From positions 1 through 33,643 of the forward strand of contig JAIOYL010000015.1 in the NCBI GenBank assembly GCA_021741195.1: a stretch of DNA of 33,643 bases. Direction: 5' to 3'. Shown here piece by piece: positions 1 through 9,932 of the stretch (positions within the stretch are counted from its first letter, which is position 1; every line of letters starts with the position of its first letter). This DNA comes from Sneathiella sp. Lineage in GTDB: Bacteria > Pseudomonadota > Alphaproteobacteria > Sneathiellales > Sneathiellaceae. The notes below the pieces were generated by a model, which saw only the letters and a list, made by a program, of their open reading frames with translations, searched no databases and was not told the DNA's origin. Position numbers and translations under genes: made by a program.

Positions 1-987
1 TTCCTGGACCCGCCCTTCGAAATTGACGATCAGGCTTGAAATCTTTTCAGCGCGTTCCTGCTTGGCCGCATTCTCCGCCTGTTCGCGGGCGCGTTCGTCC
101 GCCTCACGCTTGGCTTCACGTTCACGTTCGGCCCGTTCATGCCCCACCCGCTCTTCCGCTGCGTGTTTTGCCTCGGCCTCGAGGCGCTGCTGTTCGAGGG
201 CGTTGTCCTTGAACACCTGCACCGCGCGCGCCATCTCGCCGATTTCGTCCTTCTGGTCCTGAGCGCCGATTTCAACGGTATTGTCACCTTCAGCCAGCTT
301 GGCCATGACCTCCGTAATACCGGTAATCGGTTTGGTGATCATCCGCATCGTTACAAAAGCCACTGCACCGGAAATCAGCAGGGTAAAAGCACCAATCGAA
401 ATAAAAATAATGACGGTTTCATCGACTGTCGAGACGGCGTTATCGATGGATTTCATGCCGGCGTCAGTCCACATCTGCGTAAGTTGGTCGAGTGTCTTGT
501 ACATCGAGTTAAACTGCTGATCCGTATCCACCATCATGATAACGGCGGTAGAGGTATCAAGTTCCGTCATTTCAATGACTTCCCCCGCGGCCACGCCATA
601 GCCTTTCAGTTCCGCTTTGGCTTTCGCCAGGATTTCAGCTTCGCTCTCGGCAAAATGTCCGTTGTCGACGAATGCATCAAAGGATTTGGTCAATTCACCG
701 AGGTGAGCCAGATTGGCTTCTCGTGCTTTCGCCAGCTTTCCGTCTTCGACACCGGCATTTGTTTCCGAAATCAACCGGAACAGCCCTCCGTTAAAAGCCT
801 GCAAGTCCCGCTGGTAGCGAAGCGCATTCCCTATTTTTTGTGTATCCTGCTCGTGAAGGCTAACCATAATGGACTGCGTGTCTTTCAGTCCGACATAGGC
901 GACGATGCCCAGCACGATAAGGGATGCAACAAAGATCATCGGTGCGATGAACAACTTGGTTGAAATTTTTAGATTCTGGACGCCCAT
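1..987 (-). CDS. Methyl-accepting chemotaxis protein, N-terminal part (runs off the left edge)
   Basis: Frame open from ATG at 987 to base 1: MGVQNLKISTKLFIAPMIFVASLIVLGIVAYVG... (TM1), about 180-residue periplasmic region, TM2 (IIFISIGAFTLLISGAVAFV), HAMP-like MRMITKPITGITEVMAKLAEGDNTVEIGAQDQKDEIGEMARAVQVFKDNA, then coiled coil. Absent from the ORF track because the stop lies outside the window. Confidence 0.9.
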   Translation of the reverse strand, partial: MGVQNLKISTKLFIAPMIFVASLIVLGIVAYVGLKDTQSIMVSLHEQDTQKIGNALRYQRDLQAFNGGLFRLISETNAGVEDGKLAKAREANLAHLGELTKSFDAFVDNGHFAESEAEILAKAKAELKGYGVAAGEVIEMTELDTSTAVIMMVDTDQQFNSMYKTLDQLTQMWTDAGMKSIDNAVSTVDETVIIFISIGAFTLLISGAVAFVTMRMITKPITGITEVMAKLAEGDNTVEIGAQDQKDEIGEMARAVQVFKDNALEQQRLEAEAKHAAEERVGHERAEREREAKREADERAREQAENAAKQERAEKISSLIVNFEGRVQE

Positions 988-1020
988 AAGCCTCTACCTT
1001 CACTAAATACGAAAAGAAGC

Positions 1021-1052
1021 CTTAACACGGCCGCTTACCCGGCCGTGTTAAG
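1021..1052 (-). terminator. Perfect 13-bp stem, 6-nt loop hairpin between the Cache-protein gene and the MCP gene
   Basis: CTTAACACGGCCG (1021-1033) and CGGCCGTGTTAAG (1040-1052) are exact reverse complements. On the minus strand a T-rich tail (GCTTCTTTTCG) follows. Confidence 0.65.
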
Positions 1053-1063
1053 ACAAGACCCGA

Positions 1064-1525
1064 TTAGTCGAAATAACCGATGCCGAAATAGACATCTCCG
1101 GTTTTTTTGACGTAAGTATGCTTCTGCGCAATCTTCTTAGTTTCCGGGTGCGTCCATTTGTAATCCACCCAACCCTCACCAGTGCCTTGTGCAACTTCGC
1201 GCATTTCAACGACAAAGGGCTTGCCGTCGGTATCTTTCAGCTTTTCAAGATTTTTGCCGACCAGTTTTTCGTTGGCCCCATGAAAGATCAATTTGCCATC
1301 GGAAAATTCCGTAACGAAAACATAAAATTCGCCTTTGTTATATTCGCTGCCTTTTACTGCGAAATCCTTGAAGGCCTGCGCCTGGCCAACTTCTTCGTAA
1401 TGACCAACGGCAGCGTTCATCATTTCAACAACGGTATCTTTCTTGTCAGCGGCACTTGCTGCGCCGGCAACGAGAAACATACCCAAACCTACGAATAGGG
1501 ATAAAACTCGAAACATACTTAACAC
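1064..1525 (-). CDS. Secreted single Cache-domain protein
   Basis: 153 aa with signal peptide (MLSMFRVLSLFVGLGMFLVAGAASAADKK) and a Cache-like region (KGEFYVFVTEFSDGKLIFHGANEKLVGKNLEKLKDTDGKPFV...GWVDYKWTHPETKKIAQKHTYVKKTGDVYFGIGYFD). Confidence 0.85.
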   Translation of the reverse strand: MLSMFRVLSLFVGLGMFLVAGAASAADKKDTVVEMMNAAVGHYEEVGQAQAFKDFAVKGSEYNKGEFYVFVTEFSDGKLIFHGANEKLVGKNLEKLKDTDGKPFVVEMREVAQGTGEGWVDYKWTHPETKKIAQKHTYVKKTGDVYFGIGYFD

Positions 1526-1685
1526 TCCTGATTTTTAATTTTATTAGGCCCTTGAGGGGATGGACCAGTATTAAGGTTAAATTTATTAAAAGATTGCTAA
1601 TGAGCCAAAAATACACGGAAAGGAGCTTTCGAAACGCCGAAACCTCAGAAATTCCGCGCCAATTCCCGTCGCTACTTAGCCTAGG

Positions 1686-1709
1686 AAAAAAGAACCCCGA
1701 GTTGAGGTT
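1686..1709 (-). terminator. Rho-independent terminator candidate after yhhJ
   Basis: Minus strand: AACCTC-AACTC-GGGGTT-C-TTTTTT. 6-bp stem with one G-T pair, directly followed by a T run; the stem overlaps the yhhJ stop codon. Confidence 0.6.
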
Positions 1710-2838
1710 ACTTGCCGCTCTCTGCAAGCGCTTTGCGGAATCGCCAGAGCGCGACCGTAAAGAAAGCACCGCCGATTGCGATCATCGCCAGCAACTGCGG
1801 CCAGACAATGCCGAGCCCTGCGCCGCGGAATAGTACCGATTGCGAGAAGCCGACATAATGGGTCGAGGGAGAAACCTGCATGATGAACTGCAGCCATTCA
1901 GGCATGCTTTCAAGCGGCGTTGTGCCCCCCGAGAGCAGGTTCATGATGATATAGGTGAGAATGACGAGGAGGCCGAACTGCGGCATGGAGCCAGCGACCG
2001 TCGCCAGCAGGATGCCGAATGACGTCACCGAAAAGAGATAGACCACGGCGCCCGCAAGGAAAAGCGTTTTCGAGCCCATGATGGGAACCTGCAGCATACC
2101 TTGCACCACAAAGAAAAGCGATATGGTTGCCGCAATGACAATAATCAGCCCGTTGGCCCAAACCTTCGAGATCATGATCTCCACCGAGGTGACCGGCGTC
2201 ACCAGAAGATGCTCGATGGTGCCATGCTCACGCTCGCGGATAAGCGCGGCGCCGGTCAGGATCATGGCGAGAAGCGTCACGTTGTTGATGATCTGCATCA
2301 CCGCCATGAACCAGGTCGAGTTCAGGTTGGGATTGAACTTGGCGCGGATGACAAGATCGAGCGGCAGGGTAACGGTTGCATTGCGCTCATCGAGGAATTT
2401 AAGGACTTCCTGGGTCATGATGCTCTGGATATAGGTGGCGCCATTTCCTGCAATGGCCATGGCCGTCGCATCCACATTCACCTGCACCTCCGGAAGCGTG
2501 CCCGAGAGAATATCGGCCTCGAATTTTGGCGGAAAGTCCACGACAAAAATAAACTCTCCCGTATCCAGCACGCGGTCGATCTGCTCGCCGGATATTTCGA
2601 CGGCGGGCTTGAAATAGGGCGGCAGAAAGGCGGCGCTGATCCGCCGCGACAATTCGGAATGATCCTCGTCGAGAATGGCGATCGAGGCGTTGTCGACCTC
2701 CATTTTCGCGTTCTCCGCGACCTGGTAGACCATGAAGGTAAAAGCCCAGACAAGCAGGAAGACCATCACCGGATCGGACCTCAAGCTCCGGAGTTCCTTG
2801 ATCCCGAGACGGTAGATATTGCCAAGGCGCGCCAACAT
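1708..2838 (-). CDS. yhhJ: ABC-2 type permease, YhhJ-like
   Basis: MLARLGNIYRLGIKELRSLRSDPVMVFLLVWAFTFMVYQVAENAKMEVDNASIAILDEDHSELSRRI... with C-terminal TM bundle. ATG at 2838 is just downstream of the rbbA stop; the 505-aa ORF in the track extends upstream into rbbA out of frame. Confidence 0.88.
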   Translation of the reverse strand: MLARLGNIYRLGIKELRSLRSDPVMVFLLVWAFTFMVYQVAENAKMEVDNASIAILDEDHSELSRRISAAFLPPYFKPAVEISGEQIDRVLDTGEFIFVVDFPPKFEADILSGTLPEVQVNVDATAMAIAGNGATYIQSIMTQEVLKFLDERNATVTLPLDLVIRAKFNPNLNSTWFMAVMQIINNVTLLAMILTGAALIREREHGTIEHLLVTPVTSVEIMISKVWANGLIIVIAATISLFFVVQGMLQVPIMGSKTLFLAGAVVYLFSVTSFGILLATVAGSMPQFGLLVILTYIIMNLLSGGTTPLESMPEWLQFIMQVSPSTHYVGFSQSVLFRGAGLGIVWPQLLAMIAIGGAFFTVALWRFRKALAESGK

Positions 2839-2840
2839 GA

Positions 2841-5576
2841 TCAGCGCTCCTGCTTGCGTAACAAAAACGCCGAGATGGCGAAAAATGCGACGGCGAAGCC
2901 GATCAGGGCGAGATGGTTTGGCCAGAGGTCGGCAAAGCCGAGCGATTTTGTGAAACTGCCGACGCTGATTTGCTGAAAATACGGCGCGGGAAAGAAGCGG
3001 CCCATGAATTTCGCGCCGCCGCTCAACGTCGATACGGGCGTGAGGAAGCCGGAAAAATTCATGGTCAGCACCATGGTGACGATAGCCGCCGCAAAGATTG
3101 CGGCGATCTGGCTTTTCACGAAGGCGGAAACCAGAAGGCCCAACCCGGTCGTCGAGACCACATAGATCAGCGCGCCGGCAGCAATGGCGAGAACGGAGCC
3201 CTTCAGGGGCACGCCAAACACCCATATGACGACGAGCGATAACGTCAGGAAACTGATATAGGCGACAACAATATAGGGGAGCTGTTTGCCGAGCAGAAAT
3301 TCCGCCCTTGTGACCGGCGTTGCGTAGAAATTGATGATCGAGCCCAGTTCCTTCTCGCGCACGATGCCGACGGCAGTCATCATCGCCGGGATCAGGACAC
3401 AGAGCAGCATGATGATCCCGGGGGTAATCGCGTAGGTGCTCTTGAAGGCCTGATTATAGAGAAAGCGCGTTTCGATATCGACGGGCGAAAGACGCGCGGC
3501 CGTTCCATCATTTTGCCGCGCCATGTCCTGCATATACTGCTGGGTGACGCCCTGGATATAGCCGCGGGTCGTCTCGGCGCGAAAAGGCATGGCGCCGTCG
3601 AGCCAGACACCGACCTCAGGCCGCCGCCCGATTTTGAGATCCTTGCCAAATCCGGATGGTATCTCGACGACGAATTTCAGCTCCCCGCTCCGCAGCCGCC
3701 TTTCAGTTTCTGCAGCCGTCGTAATCGGCTTTTGTTCGTCGAAATAACGGGAACCAGAAAAATTCTCGAGAAACTGGCGGCTCTCAAAGGATTGGTCCTG
3801 ATCGAAGGTCGCATAGGAAAGATCTTCCACATCGAAAGAAATACCATAGCCAAAGGTGATCATCAGGATAATCGGTCCGAGCAGGACGAAAGCGAGCCGG
3901 ATGGGATCGCGGAGCAGTTCCTTGGTTTCGCGGCGCGCGTAGGCAAGCATCCGTCGGAGGCTGAAAATACCGTGATGGTTCTTCAGTACCATATCTTCCA
4001 ACTCCAGCGGCACGTCCGCCGCTTTCGCTTCCTCCTCCGGACCAATGGCCTCCTCCAGGTAGCTGATAAAAGCCTCGTCCAGCGTTCGCGCATTCCTGGA
4101 GCGGATAAGCTCCTCCGGGGCGCCGACAGCAAGAACCTTCCCCGCATGCATCAGGGAAATGCGGTCGCACCGCTCGGCTTCATTCATGAAATGTGTGGAA
4201 ATGAAGATGGTCACGCCGTCGTTCCGGGACAGCTCGATCAGCAGCTGCCAGAACTCGTCGCGGGCAATCGGATCGACCCCAGATGTCGGTTCATCGAGAA
4301 TAAGCATTTCTGGCTCGTGCAGGACGGCGACCGCCAGTTGCAGGCGCTGCTTCACACCGAGCGGCAAGCCGTCCGGCTTGCTATCCCTGACATGGCCGAG
4401 TTCGAACCGGTCGAGAAGCTCCCTGATCCGGGTGTCGATCCGGTCTTTTGGCAGGTGAAACAGATGGGCATGCAGCTCGATATTCTGAAAAACTGTCAGT
4501 TCGCCGTAGAGTGAGAAGGACTGGGACATGTATCCAACGCGGCGGCGGGTCTGCATATCGCCGGCGTTCAGCGCCTTGCCGAAGAGTTTTGCTTCCCCCT
4601 CGCTCGCCGGGATCAGGCCGGTGAGCATCTTCATGGTTGTGGTCTTGCCGCAGCCGTTCGATCCGAGAAAGCCGAAAATCTCGCCCCGCTCGATGGCGAA
4701 GGAGACATTGTCGACGGCGATGAAATCACCAAAGCGCTTCGTCAGCCCGGTCGCCTCGATGGCGATGGTGCCGTCCTCTTCGATCCGGGGCGGAACCTCT
4801 ATTTTCCGGTGTCTCGCCTGCTTCTCCGCGGGCAGGAGCCGGATAAATGCCGCCTCCAGTGTTCGCCCACCGGTCTGCGATTTTATCGACGCCGGCGTGC
4901 CCGTCGCGATGATCTTGCCGTCGTCCATCGCCGCGATAAAATCGAACCGCTCGGCCTCTTCCATATAGGCGGTGGCGACAATGACGCTCATTTCCGGCCT
5001 GCTCTCCCGGATCTGGTCGATCAGTTCCCAGAACTGGCGGCGGGAGAGCGGATCGACGCCGGTCGTCGGCTCATCAAGGATCAGGAGATCCGGATCATGG
5101 ATCAGCGCGCAGCAAAGTCCGAGCTTCTGCTTCATGCCGCCGGAGAGCTTGCCCGCCGGCCGTTTGCCGAAAGGCGCGAGACCTGTTGCGGCCAGCAACC
5201 GGCTTATGCGCCGGACACGTTCCGATTTCTTCTGATTGAACAGGCGGGCAAAAAAATTGAGGTTTTCGTATACGCTGAGGGTCTGATAGAGATTTTTACC
5301 AAGCCCTTGCGGCATATAGGCAATCCTGCCCACGCTCCTCCGGCGATGCTCTGACCGGCCCATATCTCCGCCAAGCGCATAAACCTCACCTCTCTGTATC
5401 TTGCGCACTCCGGCGATCAGCGCGAGAAGGGTTGACTTCCCCACCCCGTCCGGGCCGATCAGGCCGACCATGCATCCCGCAGGCAGGTCCAGCGTGACGT
5501 CGTCAAGCGCAGCAACCTCCCCGTAACGGTGCGTAACCGCCTTGATTTCAACGGCATTGAGGGGGCCGGAGCTCAT
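2841..5576 (-). CDS. rbbA: RbbA-like ribosome-associated ATPase / ABC transporter (two ATPase domains fused to an ABC-2 permease)
   Basis: 911 aa: NBD1 Walker A GPDGVGKST, signature LSGGMKQKLGL, Walker B LLILDEP; NBD2 Walker A GSNGCGKTT, LPLGVKQRLQL, MLILDEP; C-terminal permease. Flanked by yhiI-like and yhhJ-like genes, as in E. coli. Confidence 0.9.
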   Translation of the reverse strand: MSSGPLNAVEIKAVTHRYGEVAALDDVTLDLPAGCMVGLIGPDGVGKSTLLALIAGVRKIQRGEVYALGGDMGRSEHRRRSVGRIAYMPQGLGKNLYQTLSVYENLNFFARLFNQKKSERVRRISRLLAATGLAPFGKRPAGKLSGGMKQKLGLCCALIHDPDLLILDEPTTGVDPLSRRQFWELIDQIRESRPEMSVIVATAYMEEAERFDFIAAMDDGKIIATGTPASIKSQTGGRTLEAAFIRLLPAEKQARHRKIEVPPRIEEDGTIAIEATGLTKRFGDFIAVDNVSFAIERGEIFGFLGSNGCGKTTTMKMLTGLIPASEGEAKLFGKALNAGDMQTRRRVGYMSQSFSLYGELTVFQNIELHAHLFHLPKDRIDTRIRELLDRFELGHVRDSKPDGLPLGVKQRLQLAVAVLHEPEMLILDEPTSGVDPIARDEFWQLLIELSRNDGVTIFISTHFMNEAERCDRISLMHAGKVLAVGAPEELIRSRNARTLDEAFISYLEEAIGPEEEAKAADVPLELEDMVLKNHHGIFSLRRMLAYARRETKELLRDPIRLAFVLLGPIILMITFGYGISFDVEDLSYATFDQDQSFESRQFLENFSGSRYFDEQKPITTAAETERRLRSGELKFVVEIPSGFGKDLKIGRRPEVGVWLDGAMPFRAETTRGYIQGVTQQYMQDMARQNDGTAARLSPVDIETRFLYNQAFKSTYAITPGIIMLLCVLIPAMMTAVGIVREKELGSIINFYATPVTRAEFLLGKQLPYIVVAYISFLTLSLVVIWVFGVPLKGSVLAIAAGALIYVVSTTGLGLLVSAFVKSQIAAIFAAAIVTMVLTMNFSGFLTPVSTLSGGAKFMGRFFPAPYFQQISVGSFTKSLGFADLWPNHLALIGFAVAFFAISAFLLRKQER

Positions 5577-6559
5577 TCCGGCAAGGCGACCTGCAGGTCG
5601 TCGGGCCAGCTTTCGGCGGGCGGAATACGGACATAGGCGATGCCGCGCACGCCGGCTTTCACGCGCTCCTCATATTTACGGAGTAACTTCGGGTCGATGC
5701 TGATCTTGACGCGGAACACCAGCTTGGCCCGCTCCTCCTTCGTCTCGACCGCCTTCGGCGTGAACTGCGCCTCGGCAGCAACAAAGGAGACTTTGGCCGG
5801 GATCACATATTGCGGAACGGGATCGAGGATGATCCGCGCTTCACTGCCAATCGCCAGAGGACCTGCAGCGTCTGCGGGCAGGAAGACCGTCATATAGACA
5901 TCCGCGAGATTGAGGAGCGTGAGCAGATTGCCGCCCGCAGGAACCACTTCCCCGGGCTCGGCCAGACGGTATTGAACGCGGCCGCGAATAGGGGCTTTGA
6001 GAACCGTATCATCCAGCAGCGACTGGACCCGCAAGCTATCCTGCTCCGCCGCGTTAATCGCCTCTGAGATTTCCTTGATGCGCACCAGCGCGGATGCATA
6101 GGCGGCTTCGGCGGCATGGAACTCGGTTGTCCGCTGCTGCAGCGTTTCCTCACTCGTAAAGCTCTGCTTGTTCAGCTTGCGCGCCCGATCCAGCATTTGC
6201 TCAGCGAGTTGTAACTGGCTTTTATAGCTTCTCGCAGAGGCTTCCGCTTCCTCGCGGCTCCGCATCAGTCGGCGCACATTCGCTTCCGCGCTTTTAAACT
6301 GCGCCGTCACGTCATCGGCATCAAGACGCGCGAGCGTCTGGCCCTTTTCGACCATATCGCCTTCGTTGACCGTGATCTCGGTTACCCGGCCCGCCAGTTT
6401 CGTCGCGACATTGACCTGGGTCGCCTCGATACGGCCATTGCTCACAACAATCCCGTCCGGAAGCCGCGCGGCGATCCGGGTTTTCCAGTAATAGAACCCG
6501 CCGCCGCCCAGCAGAGCGATCAGCAGAACAAGTACTGCCCAATTCCTCGAACTTTTCAC
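5573..6559 (-). CDS. yhiI: HlyD-family membrane fusion protein, YhiI-like
   Basis: 328 aa: N-terminal TM, biotinyl-lipoyl-like and coiled-coil regions (GRIEATQVNVATKLAGRVTEITVNEGDMVEKGQTLARLDADDV..., APIRGRVQYRLAEPGEVVPAGGNLLTLLNLADVYMTVFLP). Stop overlaps the rbbA start. Confidence 0.9.
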   Translation of the reverse strand: MKSSRNWAVLVLLIALLGGGGFYYWKTRIAARLPDGIVVSNGRIEATQVNVATKLAGRVTEITVNEGDMVEKGQTLARLDADDVTAQFKSAEANVRRLMRSREEAEASARSYKSQLQLAEQMLDRARKLNKQSFTSEETLQQRTTEFHAAEAAYASALVRIKEISEAINAAEQDSLRVQSLLDDTVLKAPIRGRVQYRLAEPGEVVPAGGNLLTLLNLADVYMTVFLPADAAGPLAIGSEARIILDPVPQYVIPAKVSFVAAEAQFTPKAVETKEERAKLVFRVKISIDPKLLRKYEERVKAGVRGIAYVRIPPAESWPDDLQVALPE

Positions 6560-6642
6560 GTTACTCTTCCCGCCCGCCGGTCATCCGGTATTGCTGCATC
6601 GCACAATTCATTCGCAACATACATTGAAAGCATAGAGGGACA

Positions 6643-6656
6643 TTGACACAAATCAA
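6643..6656 (-). promoter_or_regulatory. FNR/FixK/CRP-family box upstream of yhiI-rbbA-yhhJ
   Basis: TTGACACAAATCAA (reverse complement TTGATTTGTGTCAA) fits TTGAY-N4-RTCAA. It is 84-97 bp upstream of the yhiI start. A -10-like TATGTT lies at the class II position on the minus strand (6616-6621). Confidence 0.7.
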
Positions 6657-6719
6657 TCTGTAATGGCCTATGCTGCCAAACGTAACCATTTGCCATACAC
6701 CCTGTTCCGCTCGTTCCCG

Positions 6720-7634
6720 TCATTTCGATTGCGCGCCCTCCGGGGGATCCTTTGCATATTTCTTTTTCAGCGCCTCGAATCCCGTAATTACGTCCAGAAG
6801 TTCATTCGTGATTTCTGACTGGCGGGCGGACCGGACGGCCTGAAGCATCTCCTCATAGCGATCGTCGATAGCTCGTTCCGCCTGCTGCATGAGGGCGAGA
6901 CGCGCGGCGTTCTCCGTTGCGATGGCCTCGGCGGCGGCGCGGAACAGGCTGGCAAAAAGATGATTGCGGATCAGCGCCGTGAAGATCGCTACGTCATCCA
7001 TCATCAGGATGGGTAAGGACCGCGAGTCCCAGGGCCGTTTCGCAAGATCCATGAGGAACGTCGGCGAGAGCGGCAGCAACTCCTCGGTGACCGCCGCCTG
7101 CAGTCCATGGCCGCTCCGCTGCATAAAGGTCAATGTCAGGGCAATCTCGTTCTCCTGCACACCAACGCGATAGTCATCCAGCGCTACCAAAATCTCCCCC
7201 GCGAGCCGACCAATGCCATCGGGTGAGGCCGGCGGCATGAAGCGGCTCGAAATGGCAAGGCCAAGGCCGTTCAGCGCATCCTCCATTTGCGCGCCGACGG
7301 CAAGGATATGCCAGTCCTTGCCCGAGACATGCGCCTTGGCCGCAGCGGCGATGGTTTCGTTATATCCGCCGCAAAGCCCATGGTCCGAGCCGAAAACCAG
7401 AGCAATTTTCGGGGCATGGCTATCCACTTCCGCCATCACCTCCGGCAGCGGCGCGGACATCGCAAATATCTGCAGGCCCTGTAAAATGGTTTCATGATAG
7501 GCCTTGATCGAGGCCGCCGCGCGATCATAGGGGGCGGCGTTCACGGCGGAGAGCGTCTTCATCGTCCGCACGATACTGCGAATGCTCTGCAGGGTCGCCA
7601 TGCGATGGTTGAGCGTTTCAAGCGTCTGCGCCAT
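6720..7634 (-). CDS. atpG: N-type ATPase gamma subunit
   Basis: [43 protein letters not shown]...[14 protein letters not shown]...[24 protein letters not shown] at 7634 (or 7637) overlaps the 3' end of atpA; the ORF-track start at 7700 is probably too far upstream. Confidence 0.88.
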   Translation of the reverse strand: MAQTLETLNHRMATLQSIRSIVRTMKTLSAVNAAPYDRAAASIKAYHETILQGLQIFAMSAPLPEVMAEVDSHAPKIALVFGSDHGLCGGYNETIAAAAKAHVSGKDWHILAVGAQMEDALNGLGLAISSRFMPPASPDGIGRLAGEILVALDDYRVGVQENEIALTLTFMQRSGHGLQAAVTEELLPLSPTFLMDLAKRPWDSRSLPILMMDDVAIFTALIRNHLFASLFRAAAEAIATENAARLALMQQAERAIDDRYEEMLQAVRSARQSEITNELLDVITGFEALKKKYAKDPPEGAQSK

Positions 7635-9168
7635 CATTCTCCTCCTTGTCATCCTTGCCAAGCGCATCGCGGGCAAGCGAAAGGATCGTTTCCCGATCAC
7701 CTTTTTCGAGCTTCGCGCCTGCCATGATCCGCTCTGCCACAGGGCCGAGCTGATCCCGCGCCGCGCTGCGCAACGCCGTCATCGCCGCCGCCATTCCCTC
7801 TTCGGGTATACCATCGAACAGGCCATTCATCGCCGCCAGCAGGATCGTCAGTTGCTCCGGCGCCGGGATCGGGTCACGTTCGGGCTGGCGGAGGGACCGG
7901 CGGACCGCGCTCCCTCGCGTCAGGCGTTTCTTCGTCTCGTCGTCAAGCCGGGTGCCGAAGCGGGCGAAGCTTTCCAGCTCCTCGAATTGCGACAGGGTGA
8001 CGCGGATATTTCCGGCGACCTCCCGAAACGCCGGGCTCTGCGCCTTGCCGCCGACACGGGAGACGGATTTGCCGAGATCAACGGCGGGAAACTGATTCTT
8101 CTGGACGAGATGGGGCGACAGATAGACCTGGCCGTCAGTAATGGAGATCAGGTTGGTCGGGATATAGGCGGAGAGATTCCCGGCCTGGGTCTCGATGACG
8201 GGAAGCGCGGTCAGCGATCCACCGCCATGCGCCGCCGAAAACTGTCCGGCGCGCTCCAGCAGGCGGGCATGAACATAGAAGATATCGCCGGGATAAGCCT
8301 CCCGTCCCGGTGGCCGGCGCAGCAGCAGGGAAAGCTCCCGATAGGACTGGGCGTGGCGCGTAAGATCATCATAGATGATCAGAACGTCGCGCCCCTTATC
8401 GGAAAAATACTCGGCCATTGTCGTCGCCGCGTAAGGCGCAATATAGCTCAAGCCCGGCGTTTCCTCGCCACTCGTCACCATGACAATGGTATTTTCCATC
8501 ATCGCGCTGTCTTTCAGTGCGCCGATTACGCGGGCCACGGCATCGCCGCGCTGGCCGATGGCGCAATAGATGCAGATCACGCCGGTCGTCGCCTGATTTA
8601 GGATGGCATCGACGGCGATTGAGGTCTTGCCGGTCTGCCGGTCGCCGATGATCAGCTCGCGCTGTCCCCTGCCGATCGGCACCGCGGCGTCGATCGCCTT
8701 GAGACCGGTTGACAGCGGACGGGTAATTTCGACGCGTGCGAGGATTGCGGGGGCGTCCGCTTCCACCGGCCGCGATTGCATGCCCGTTACCGGCCCAAGG
8801 TCATCCAGCGGCTCTCCCAGCGCATCGACAATCCGGCCCAGCAACTCCTCGCCCACAGGCACGCTCACCACCTTGCCCGTCCGGCGCACATCGTCGCCGA
8901 CGGCGACATTATCGGAAGGCCCCAGCAGAATGACGCCAAGCCGCGCCGGTTCAAGATCGAAAACAATGCCTTTCACGCCGGATGCAAAAACCACCATTTC
9001 ATCCGCGAGCGCCCGGCCAAGGCCCGATACCGCGACAATTCCGGCGCTCACCTCGAGCACCTTGCCGACCTCGACAACGGCAGGCTGTGGCGCCGGGCCG
9101 GATATCAGCTCATCTATAAGGGTTAGCGCATCCGGACCGGCCGGACCTTTGACTCCGGACTGTTTCAT
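7618..9168 (-). CDS. atpA: N-type ATPase alpha subunit
   Basis: 516 aa; P-loop [57 protein letters not shown]. Confidence 0.95.
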   Translation of the reverse strand: MKQSGVKGPAGPDALTLIDELISGPAPQPAVVEVGKVLEVSAGIVAVSGLGRALADEMVVFASGVKGIVFDLEPARLGVILLGPSDNVAVGDDVRRTGKVVSVPVGEELLGRIVDALGEPLDDLGPVTGMQSRPVEADAPAILARVEITRPLSTGLKAIDAAVPIGRGQRELIIGDRQTGKTSIAVDAILNQATTGVICIYCAIGQRGDAVARVIGALKDSAMMENTIVMVTSGEETPGLSYIAPYAATTMAEYFSDKGRDVLIIYDDLTRHAQSYRELSLLLRRPPGREAYPGDIFYVHARLLERAGQFSAAHGGGSLTALPVIETQAGNLSAYIPTNLISITDGQVYLSPHLVQKNQFPAVDLGKSVSRVGGKAQSPAFREVAGNIRVTLSQFEELESFARFGTRLDDETKKRLTRGSAVRRSLRQPERDPIPAPEQLTILLAAMNGLFDGIPEEGMAAAMTALRSAARDQLGPVAERIMAGAKLEKGDRETILSLARDALGKDDKEENDGADA

Positions 9169-9929
9169 GAACCACCGTTGCGATGCGGCGCCTGCATCCC
9201 CAGGCGTTTCTCCAGCATCCCCTCAAGGCCGTCGAGATAACTCTCGATCGTCCAGCCGATGCGCGCACCCCCGAGTTGCAGGACAACGCCGGGGGATTGC
9301 GTCTTGTCCGTCTCGAAGTTGAGCGGCACGTCGGCGACGAGCTTGTGAAAACTTTTCGTAAACCGGGCGCGGGTTTTTTCGGGCAGGGCAAAACTGGTCA
9401 GGACAACGGCCTTCTCGCTCGCGCCCGAAGACGCCTGCAGTTCCTGCCCAAGCCCGGGCAGCCGGCCTTCAAGCTGGGCGACGATGCGTTCCTCCAGTTC
9501 GGCGTCAGACAGATCTTTGAGGACCTTGCGGGTCAGCGACAGGATCGCGCCCGCGCCCGCCGCCTTGAGATCGGCGGCATAGTCTTCCTTCATCTTCGTC
9601 ATTTCCGCCTGCCCGTTCGCCCGTTCCGCGTTGATGAGTTTTTGCGTTTCGGCCTTGAGCTTCTCCCGTTCATCCGTCGCTTGCGTACGGGCGGCTTCAA
9701 GGAACTGGGTCTTTTGAGCGTTCAGTTTTTCAAGCTCGCTGCGGTATGCCCTTTCCTCCAGTCTCGCCTTTTCCGTTGCGGCTTTCGCCTCGGCGACGCG
9801 CTGCGAGATTTCCGTCTCGCGCGCATCAATCCCATCGAGGATCGGCCGGTAGAGGAAGCGCTTGAGCAGCCAGACCAGAATGAGAAAATTGACAAGCTGC
9901 GCCGCAATCGTGACCCAATCGATCGACAT
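9165..9929 (-). CDS. atpF: N-type ATPase b subunit with delta-like C-terminal extension
   Basis: 254 aa: N-terminal TM ([33 protein letters not shown]), long helix, and C-terminal segment [32 protein letters not shown] resembling the end of the delta subunit. Confidence 0.88.
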   Translation of the reverse strand: MSIDWVTIAAQLVNFLILVWLLKRFLYRPILDGIDARETEISQRVAEAKAATEKARLEERAYRSELEKLNAQKTQFLEAARTQATDEREKLKAETQKLINAERANGQAEMTKMKEDYAADLKAAGAGAILSLTRKVLKDLSDAELEERIVAQLEGRLPGLGQELQASSGASEKAVVLTSFALPEKTRARFTKSFHKLVADVPLNFETDKTQSPGVVLQLGGARIGWTIESYLDGLEGMLEKRLGMQAPHRNGGS

Positions 9930-9932
9930 GGA

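Noticed and set aside
139-963. 274-aa plus-strand ORF over the left edge
   Set aside because: The complementary strand encodes an MCP with TM, HAMP and coiled-coil features, open through the window edge.
2839-3225. Upstream extension of the 505-aa permease ORF
   Set aside because: Overlaps rbbA in another frame; the true start is most likely ATG 2838, where MLARLGNIYRLGIKEL begins the family-like N-terminus.
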